From assembly GCA_003452965.1 (NCBI GenBank), contig DMMW01000057.1, positions 24,147-35,574 of the forward strand: DNA of 11,428 nt. Direction: 5' to 3'. This document shows, in pieces, positions 6,483-11,428 of this stretch (its first letter is position 1; every line of letters starts with the position of its first letter). Under the pieces are notes generated by a model. It was given only the letters and a program-made list of their open reading frames with translations. It had not been told where the DNA came from and did no database searches. Both the position numbers and the translations under genes were made by a program. Origin of the DNA: Elusimicrobiota bacterium (GTDB lineage: Bacteria; Elusimicrobiota; UBA8919).

Positions 6483-7055
6483 TTATACAATTGTCATTGC
6501 TAATGCCGAACAAACCGGTATAAGTAAATTATCTTTAACCGGTAAAATTTCAATTATCGTTGCTACTAATGAACCAAATAATATTTGAGAATTTCTAATA
6601 GGAAAAAATTTTGAAAATAGGAATCCCAATATCAGACAAACTATTAAATTAGTAATCGTTCCTTCCAGACTTTTCTTATAATAAATCTTATGCTTCCCGT
6701 ATCGTTCCCCGACGAGAGCGGCGAACCCATCGCCAAAAGTAAGAAATAATATTGAAAGAACGGCAATTTCTTTACTAAAAAAAAATATCGCAAAAAATAT
6801 ACCGGAAAGCGTATAAATTAAAGTAGACGTATTTTTTACCTCTTCCTTCCTGTAAATACCTTCAAACATGTTTAAAAGTTTTTGATTTAATTTGTCATTA
6901 TTGTGTCTTAATAATTCAAAAACAACAACAACTAAAATCAGAACACCCAAAGACAGAAGCACCAAATCCTTCCTTTGTGGAAATATAAAAACATAACTAA
7001 TTGGTACAAGCAATATAAACCAGTGAGATATCTTTCTTCTTGCTTCAGTCGTCAT
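6483..7055 (-). CDS. Dolichol/phytol-kinase-like CTP-dependent kinase family membrane protein
   Basis: A 190-residue integral membrane protein of the SEC59/VTE5 (phosphatidate cytidylyltransferase-like) group, which phosphorylates polyprenols, phytol or diacylglycerol, typically from CTP. Seen: ARRKISHW (5-12), hydrophobic segments at about 12-25, 30-49, 78-107, 133-150 and 155-170, the family motif FGDGFAALVGERYGK (107-121) with KKSLEGT (127-133), and EILPVKDNLLIP (169-180), which resembles the family's DDNLTIP-type end but has VKDN where DDN is usual. The substrate cannot be told from sequence. The ATG at 7053-7055 is fixed by an in-frame stop 9 bases upstream; no Shine-Dalgarno. It lies between rng and obgE, where rplU-rpmA often sits. 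Confidence 0.8.
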   Translation of the reverse strand: MTTEARRKISHWFILLVPISYVFIFPQRKDLVLLSLGVLILVVVVFELLRHNNDKLNQKLLNMFEGIYRKEEVKNTSTLIYTLSGIFFAIFFFSKEIAVLSILFLTFGDGFAALVGERYGKHKIYYKKSLEGTITNLIVCLILGFLFSKFFPIRNSQILFGSLVATIIEILPVKDNLLIPVCSALAMTIV

Positions 7056-7069
7056 AATGTTTCAACCCG

Positions 7070-7088
7070 CATAGTTCTTAGAACTATG
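7070..7088. repeat. 19-base near-perfect palindrome in the rng-kinase gap
   Basis: CATAGTTCT (7070-7078), one base, then AGAACTATG (7080-7088): a perfect 9-bp dyad in the 72-base gap. It is followed on the minus strand by CGGG rather than a U-run, so it is not a terminator. It may be an operator, an RNA hairpin between cistrons, or a dispersed palindrome. Confidence 0.55.
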
Positions 7089-7127
7089 TCGAGGCTTCCG
7101 CTAAAATAGGGAATAATTAATACCGCT

Positions 7128-8537
7128 TCAGTTACTCAGTATTATCTTATAATCTTCCCTATGCACTTGAAAATTGCTTTCAACAATAATCTTTCTGCTA
7201 ATTTTTTTCTCTATTCTACTTATAAAATCTTCATTAAACACTTCTGCGATATCAGGATGAATAATCAGGCGAACCGGTTGTTCACCGCCACGTGTAACAA
7301 GTTTTATAATTTCCTTTTTAATCTTTATCGCCATTGTCTCTCTGGATAAGACCTTGCCGCTTCCTTCGCAATAGGGACAGGTCTCTGAAAGAAAATTTAC
7401 CATACTTTCCATCTTTCTCTGTCTTGTCATTTCAATAAGACCAAGTTTTGTAACCGGTAAAATCTCTGTTTTTGCCTTATCCTTTTTCATTAAATCAACC
7501 AAAAGCTTATACACCTTTTTTCTATCCTGCGACCGTCTCATATCTATTAAATCAATAACTATTATTCCACCGATATTTCTCAGCCGCAATTGGGCTGCTA
7601 TCTCATATATCGCTTCCATATTAGTTTTTAGAATAATTTCATCTAACGAACCTGCTTTTGTAAATTTACCACTGTTTACGTCTATCGCACAAAGTGTCTC
7701 CGCTTCTTGAATTATAATGTATCCACCGGAAGCAAGTTTAATCTTTTGTTTCTTAACATTTGTAATCTGCTGCTCAACATTATTTATTTCAAAAATAGAT
7801 GTTTTACCCTTATATAAATGTATTTTATCTTTGTATTTTGGAGAAATCAATTCAACAAAATAAAGAGTATCTTCAAATTCATCCTTTGAATCAATATAAA
7901 AAGCGTTTACTTCCTCGTTCAAATAATCTCTGACTGTCTTAAAAACAAGTCTCAAATCCCTGTGAACCAACGAAACACCGGCAGATGCCTGAAACTTTTT
8001 ATTTATAGTATCCCACAACCGTATCAGATATTTAATTTCCTGCTTAAAAACATTCTTTTCTTTGCCCGCACCTTCACTTCTTACTATTATCCCGCCGGTT
8101 TTTGGTCTTATCTCTTCAATAATTGACTTTAATCTGAATCGCTCTTTTTCATCAGTAATATTTTTTGATATACCAATATTGAGACTGCTCGGTATATAAA
8201 CCAGATAATGACCAGGCAAAGATATCTGCTGCGTTAACTTAGAACCTTTAGTGCCCAAAGGACCTTTCGTTACCTGAACCATAAAAAATTTTGTTTTTGA
8301 CAGCTCTTTACTATTAATTGTTAATTCGGAAAACGGTAAATAACCGTTCTTCCTGACACCAATATCCATAAAAGCTGCCTGAATACCATCTAAAACAGAT
8401 ACAACTTTACCTTTATAAACATTATTTACTATATTTTCTTCATCTTGACGTTCAATAAAAAAATCCGTAAGCCGTCCATCTTCAACTATGGCAACCCTTA
8501 TCTCATCTTCCGTACAATTTGCTAATATTTCTTTCAT
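7128..8537 (-). CDS. rng: Ribonuclease G/E family endoribonuclease
   Basis: Endoribonuclease of the RNase G/E family, which processes rRNA 5' ends and turns over mRNA. With the ATG at 8535-8537 it has 469 residues, close to RNase G and far shorter than RNase E, so there is no degradosome scaffold. Seen: an N-terminal S1 RNA-binding region (about 37-115, VYKGKVVSVLDGIQAAFMDI), IRPKTGGIIVRSEG (143-156, 5'-sensor/RNase H-like region), catalytic metal site CAIDVNSGKF (283-292) with D286 and N288, GGIIVIDLIDM (323-333), and the Zn-link CPYCEGSG (377-384). A GTG two codons upstream lies inside the ribosome binding site, so I prefer the ATG. It begins 22 bases after the DUF2344 gene, with which it is often paired in bacteria. 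Confidence 0.95.
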   Translation of the reverse strand: MKEILANCTEDEIRVAIVEDGRLTDFFIERQDEENIVNNVYKGKVVSVLDGIQAAFMDIGVRKNGYLPFSELTINSKELSKTKFFMVQVTKGPLGTKGSKLTQQISLPGHYLVYIPSSLNIGISKNITDEKERFRLKSIIEEIRPKTGGIIVRSEGAGKEKNVFKQEIKYLIRLWDTINKKFQASAGVSLVHRDLRLVFKTVRDYLNEEVNAFYIDSKDEFEDTLYFVELISPKYKDKIHLYKGKTSIFEINNVEQQITNVKKQKIKLASGGYIIIQEAETLCAIDVNSGKFTKAGSLDEIILKTNMEAIYEIAAQLRLRNIGGIIVIDLIDMRRSQDRKKVYKLLVDLMKKDKAKTEILPVTKLGLIEMTRQRKMESMVNFLSETCPYCEGSGKVLSRETMAIKIKKEIIKLVTRGGEQPVRLIIHPDIAEVFNEDFISRIEKKISRKIIVESNFQVHREDYKIILSN

Positions 8538-8542
8538 AGTCA

Positions 8543-8547
8543 CTCCT
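8543..8547 (-). promoter_or_regulatory. Shine-Dalgarno deciding the rng start
   Basis: AGGAG on the minus strand, five bases before the ATG at 8537. The alternative GTG (8541-8543) overlaps it and is therefore unlikely. Confidence 0.8.
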
Positions 8548-8559
8548 GATAAGTTTATA

Positions 8560-9237
8560 TTATTGCTTAACCATTTCTCCTATTTCATTTTCATGAAAAA
8601 TCTCATCCCTGTTTATCCTTAACGATAACTTTTCTTCATTGCTTAAATCAAATATTTTCTGAATAATTACATCCGGTTTTGCCGTTCTACCGGGACCAAA
8701 CCTTAGCAACATCTCGATTTTACCTTCGACAAGTATCATATTAATAACGAGCGGTCTTACATCAATTTGTTTTTTGCTTTTATCGGTTAATCGTTCAATA
8801 AAAAATTCTTTTGAATCAAAAAGATTCTTTATTTTACTTGTTATTACCTCTTTATCTATATCTATAAACGGCATTAAAATAGAATACTTAGAAACATTTA
8901 TAAATAACTCCATTGCTTTTACATCTATAGGAACAGCCAAAACAGATATAACATCAAGATATTTTGGGGTACTTTCTTTAAGTCGTTTCTTAGCAATCTC
9001 AACATCTATCCTGCTTTCAACCTCCATATCAAAAATCTCACAATCTGAAGTATATCCTACAGCGAGCGGCGGTCCGAAAGAAATTTTCGGTTGTGGGCTA
9101 AACCCTTCCGAAAAACAGACCGGTAAATCCGCACGTCTTACACTCTGCCTGATTGCAGACACAACCTCAAGGTGCGAAATAAACCTTAAAGGTTCTCCTT
9201 TAGAATATTTAACCCTTAATTTACCTATTGTTCTCAT
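8560..9237 (-). CDS. DUF2344 / TIGR03936 radical-SAM-linked protein
   Basis: A 225-residue member of the TIGR03936 family, found fused or adjacent to a B12-binding/radical SAM protein and often next to rng; biochemical role unknown. Seen: the signature N-terminal half KLRVKYSKGEPLRFISHLE (6-24), an R-rich helix IRQSVRRADLP, and CFSEGFSPQPKISFGPPLAVG, as in the family. The ATG at 9235-9237 matches the family start; reading back to a TTG at 9285 adds 16 residues encoded by tandem repeats and is rejected. No Shine-Dalgarno is visible; element E abuts the start. No radical SAM partner is within the window: the gene upstream is pdp. It is the first gene after the promoter at 9362-9370 and precedes rng by 22 bases. 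Confidence 0.88.
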   Translation of the reverse strand: MRTIGKLRVKYSKGEPLRFISHLEVVSAIRQSVRRADLPVCFSEGFSPQPKISFGPPLAVGYTSDCEIFDMEVESRIDVEIAKKRLKESTPKYLDVISVLAVPIDVKAMELFINVSKYSILMPFIDIDKEVITSKIKNLFDSKEFFIERLTDKSKKQIDVRPLVINMILVEGKIEMLLRFGPGRTAKPDVIIQKIFDLSNEEKLSLRINRDEIFHENEIGEMVKQ

Positions 9238-9246
9238 TGAAAAGAC

Positions 9247-9343
9247 AGCGCATAGCGCATAGGGATTAGGGGTAGGTTTCTTCAACCATTTATGTTGTTT
9301 AAGCCTTCACTTTCTACCCTTTTACCTATCTACCTTTCTACCT
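9247..9343. repeat. Heptad/octad-arm element E in the leader of the DUF2344-rng unit
   Basis: The left arm (plus strand) is AGCGCAT twice, AGGGATT, AGGGGTA (9247-9274), period 7, ending about 10 bases from the DUF2344 start. The right arm is TTCTACCC, TTTTACCT, ATCTACCT, TTCTACCT (9312-9343), period 8. AGGGGTAGG in the left arm is complementary in part to the CTACC repeats. The unit differs from A, B and C, and the arms here have different periods. The element occupies most of the predicted 5' leader. Confidence 0.65.
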
Positions 9344-9361
9344 ATTTAATTAAGTCAGCTT

Positions 9362-9370
9362 ATTATACCA
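9362..9370 (-). promoter_or_regulatory. Extended -10 promoter for DUF2344-rng-kinase-obgE-proB
   Basis: Minus strand TGGTATAAT (9370-9362) is a perfect extended -10 (TGnTATAAT). The hexamer at 17-base spacing (9390-9385, TTTTAA) matches the -35 consensus only weakly, which is typical of extended -10 promoters. Start near 9355; leader about 118 bases, mostly element E. Confidence 0.65.
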
Positions 9371-9402
9371 TAATTTTCAGTAAATTAAAAGAATTGAAAT
9401 TT

Positions 9403-10734
9403 TTAAATGTGGTTAGAAGCTTTGTTTTTCGTTACTTTTGCGAGTATAAGTTTTGGTGGGTTGATTTTTTTGTTGTTTATTTTGTAGGTATTTAGAAATC
9501 TTTCTTTCGCTTCGTTTATTTTGTTTTCGTTTCCATCTGTGTGAAATACAGCAATTGTTTCACCTTTTATAACTTTATCCGATATTTTCTTTTTCAGATA
9601 TATACCGACTGATAAATCAATTTTGTCGTTTCTGGTTTTCCTGCCCGCACCCAATATCTGTGAAGCAATACCGATACTGCATGTATTTATATTTTTGATA
9701 TAACCCGATTTTTCAGATTTTATTTCAATTTTTTCTTTGCATTGCGGTAAAAGCGAAGGATTTTCAACTACTAATGGATTACCGCCTTGTGCTTTTATTA
9801 GTTCTTTAAATTTTTTTAATCCACTTCCATTAATTATTGCATTTATAATTTTTTCTTTGCCTTCCTTGTTATTTTTGGCAAGGCCGAATATCAGAAGCAT
9901 TTCACCGCCAAGTTCAATACATAATTCCATTAAATCCCTGGGACCGGTACCGTTTAATGTGTCAATTGCTTCTTTAACTTCAATTGAATTACCGACTGCA
10001 TAACCCAGCGGCTGATTCATATCCGTTATTATTGCAGTCGTTTTCCTTCCCGCGTTTCCGCCTATGTCAACCATTACTTCCGCAAGTTTTTTTGCATCTT
10101 CGTATTTCCGCATAAATGCACCGTTGCCGGTTTTTACATCCAGGATAATCCCGTCGCTTCCTGAGGCGAGTTTTTTGGACATTATGCTTGCAGCAATCAG
10201 CGGAATTGAATCTACGGTCGCAGTTACATCCCTTAAGGCATAAATCAGTTTGTCGGCGGGCACGATTTGTTCGGTCTGCCTCATTATGGCGATACCGATT
10301 TTATTCACATTTTCTATGAATTGCTCTTTTGTTAATGCGGTATTGAATCCCGGTATCGATTCAAATTTATCAATCGTTCCGCCGGTATGTCCTAAACAAC
10401 AACCTGACATTTTTGCAATTTTACCGCCGCATGCAGCTACTAGCGGCGCAAGAACAAGCGTCGTTTTATCACCGACACCGCCGGTTGAATGTTTATCAAT
10501 TTTAAATCCTGTTATTGTTGATAAATCTATCTTTTCTCCGGAATCAGCCATTGCAATAGTAAAATCGGTAATTTCTTTTGACGCCATACCACTAAAATAT
10601 ACTGCCATCAGAAAAGCCGACATTTGATAATCCGGAATATTACCGTTTGTAAATTCCTTTACAATAAAATAAATCTCTTCTTTGGAGAGATTTTCGCCGT
10701 TTCTTTTTTTCAATATTAAATCATACATTCGCAT
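9403..10734 (-). CDS. pdp: Pyrimidine-nucleoside (thymidine) phosphorylase
   Basis: Splits thymidine, uridine or deoxyuridine with phosphate into base and (deoxy)ribose 1-phosphate; cytosolic salvage. The 443 residues start MRMYDLILKKRNGE, as in Pdp of Bacillus. Phosphate- and substrate-binding positions known from E. coli DeoA are present with a constant shift of three: K81 and S83 in KHSTGGVGD, S110, T120, R168 in YALRDVT, S183 and K187 in SIMSKK. The glycosyltransferase family 3 fold and the C-terminal PYNP domain (about 345-430, GAGRKTRNDKIDLSVGI) are intact. The odd point is SGCCLGHTGGT (110-120) where the family has SGRGLGHTGGT. The ATG at 10732-10734 has no Shine-Dalgarno; a TTG at 10782 would add 16 residues from element C. 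DeoA is the close alternative name. Confidence 0.92.
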   Translation of the reverse strand: MRMYDLILKKRNGENLSKEEIYFIVKEFTNGNIPDYQMSAFLMAVYFSGMASKEITDFTIAMADSGEKIDLSTITGFKIDKHSTGGVGDKTTLVLAPLVAACGGKIAKMSGCCLGHTGGTIDKFESIPGFNTALTKEQFIENVNKIGIAIMRQTEQIVPADKLIYALRDVTATVDSIPLIAASIMSKKLASGSDGIILDVKTGNGAFMRKYEDAKKLAEVMVDIGGNAGRKTTAIITDMNQPLGYAVGNSIEVKEAIDTLNGTGPRDLMELCIELGGEMLLIFGLAKNNKEGKEKIINAIINGSGLKKFKELIKAQGGNPLVVENPSLLPQCKEKIEIKSEKSGYIKNINTCSIGIASQILGAGRKTRNDKIDLSVGIYLKKKISDKVIKGETIAVFHTDGNENKINEAKERFLNTYKINNKKINPPKLILAKVTKNKASNHI

Positions 10735-10742
10735 ATTAGAAT

Positions 10743-10880
10743 CAGTATTCAGAATATCCGCCACTAAACCACTGGCGGACAAGCAGAATACAGTAAACAG
10801 TTATAAATCTAAAAAATTCTTTTAAAGCTTCATCCTGCCTGCTCCAGTATCATTGGGGTATACTATATACTGTGTAATGT
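10743..10880. repeat. Heptad-arm inverted repeat element C (between recJ and pdp)
   Basis: Plus strand heptads CAGTATT, CAGAATA (10743-10756), an inserted hairpin (10757-10783), then CAGAATA, CAGTAAA, CAGTTAT (10784-10804). The core contains AATCTAAAAAATT, nearly identical to element B and close to A. The right side has ATCCTGC (10832-10838), more degenerate units, then ATACTAT, ATACTGT, GTAATGT (10860-10880). The left arm ends eight bases from the pdp start codon and the right arm two bases from the recJ stop. Confidence 0.75.
10757..10783. repeat. 27-base hairpin inserted into element C
   Basis: TCCGCCA (10757-10763) and TGGCGGA (10773-10779) are perfect reverse complements. The block interrupts the heptads and is flanked on both sides by CAGAATA, either a 7-base target duplication or simply adjacent repeat units. 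The same TCCGCCA/TGGCGGA halves form the palindrome at 3908-3923. Confidence 0.6.
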
Positions 10881-10882
10881 CG

Positions 10883-11428
10883 TTAAAACAGGCTGTCTGT
10901 AAGTTTTATATCCAAAATGTTTAACTGTATGTATTCTTTTGATTGCCAGGTGTTGATTTCAAGCCGGCATACAACATTAACTTTTTGACCTCTTTTTAAA
11001 TCAATCGCACGCCGACCTAATTGCCAGCCTATACCATTGATATTTGTTTTGCCGTTTTTTAATTGTATTCTTAGATGAGAACCATCAATACCGAAGTTTG
11101 AAAAATCATTCAATAATGCATCACTAATAATAAATACCGGATGGTTATTCCCGCTGCCGCATGGTTCCAATAATTCCATTTCTTTCATAAGAGCAAAAGA
11201 AACCTCAGAAATTGCCAATTGCATATCAACGGAAAGATGCGGTATCAGCATGTTATCTGTGATTAACTCATTACCGATAATTTTTATCCGCTTTTTAAAT
11301 TCATCAATATTATCCTTTGAAATAGTTAAACCGGCAGCGGCTTTATGTCCTCCGTATTTTATTATTATGTCTTTGCATCGTTCTATAATGGAAATAACAT
11401 CAATACCCTCAATGCTTCTTGAAGAACC
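10883..11428 (-). CDS. recJ: Single-stranded-DNA exonuclease RecJ, C-terminal part
   Basis: 5'-to-3' exonuclease on single-stranded DNA, acting in recombinational and mismatch repair. The reading frame is open from the window edge to the TAA at 10883-10885: 181 residues, of a protein normally over 550, so the catalytic DHH domain lies outside. Seen: the DHHA1 signature GSSRSIEGIDV (1-11) and KYGGHKAAAGLTIS (26-39), then a linker and the RecJ OB-fold region starting at LEPCGSGNNHPVF, with an HLRIQLKNG strand and WQLGRR. The apparent ATG at 11251 is internal; the frame continues upstream without a break. Pdp follows after element C. Confidence 0.93.
   Translation of the reverse strand, partial: GSSRSIEGIDVISIIERCKDIIIKYGGHKAAAGLTISKDNIDEFKKRIKIIGNELITDNMLIPHLSVDMQLAISEVSFALMKEMELLEPCGSGNNHPVFIISDALLNDFSNFGIDGSHLRIQLKNGKTNINGIGWQLGRRAIDLKRGQKVNVVCRLEINTWQSKEYIQLNILDIKLTDSLF

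Noticed and set aside
8774..9262. Plus-strand ORF of 162 residues antisense to the DUF2344 gene
   Set aside because: The minus strand encodes a recognisable family; the antisense protein has shadow-like composition rich in Ser, Ile and Leu.
9247..9343. Element E as a terminator for pdp
   Set aside because: No stable uninterrupted stem followed by a U-run on the minus strand; it also lies downstream of the predicted promoter start.
10250..10627. Plus-strand ORF of 125 residues inside pdp
   Set aside because: Antisense shadow of the most conserved part of the phosphorylase.
10883..11251. Independent 122-residue gene starting at 11251
   Set aside because: The frame stays open to the window edge and the upstream part carries the GGHKAAAG signature of RecJ, so this is the RecJ C-terminus.

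Overview
The window is an A+T-rich, gene-dense bacterial chromosome segment in which every supported gene lies on the minus strand, so it reads right to left. It holds ten genes, two of them cut by the window edges: recJ (3' part), pdp, a DUF2344/TIGR03936 gene, rng, a dolichol/phytol-kinase-like membrane protein, obgE, proB, a Re-citrate-synthase-like DRE-TIM enzyme, proS and rimP (cut just before its stop). These are core functions plus an anaerobe-type citrate synthase candidate, with no phage, transposase, CRISPR, tRNA or rRNA gene. The content suggests an uncultivated anaerobic bacterium, possibly Omnitrophota- or Elusimicrobiota-like. That placement is a guess from gene content and style, not demonstrated.

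Layout, in the direction of transcription: (1) recJ then pdp. (2) An extended -10 promoter near 9362-9370, then DUF2344, rng, the kinase-like gene, obgE and proB; obgE and proB overlap by 11 bases. (3) A promoter candidate at 3972-3999, a leader of about 280 bases rich in inverted repeats, then the Re-citrate synthase candidate and proS. (4) A perfect TTGACA-17-TATAAT promoter at 534-562, overlapping the end of proS, which starts transcription upstream of an intrinsic-terminator hairpin (482-512) in the leader of rimP, normally the first gene of the rimP-nusA-infB operon.

The most unusual content is between the genes. Five intergenic gaps (2241-2328, 4019-4104, 6410-6479, 9247-9343, 10743-10880) hold elements of one architecture: an arm of short tandem units with a period of 7 or 8 bases, a spacer, and a second arm of tandem units that is roughly the reverse complement of the first. 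The unit differs from locus to locus, but at the best-preserved loci the two arms match each other. Three of them share a core close to AATCTAAAAAAT. The arms run up to the start codon of the downstream gene, at two loci contain the stop codon of the upstream gene, and the four genes starting right after such an arm have no visible Shine-Dalgarno sequence. One element carries a 27-base hairpin insertion, and a separate 85-base palindromic repeat with TGTCAT termini sits upstream of the citrate synthase gene.

Functionally the genes cover single-strand DNA exonuclease activity (RecJ), pyrimidine nucleoside salvage (Pdp), RNA processing and ribosome maturation (RNase G, ObgE, RimP), prenol or lipid phosphorylation, and a glutamate/proline theme (citrate formation, glutamate 5-kinase, prolyl-tRNA synthetase). 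Pdp has an unusual Cys-Cys pair in place of Arg-Gly in its signature motif.
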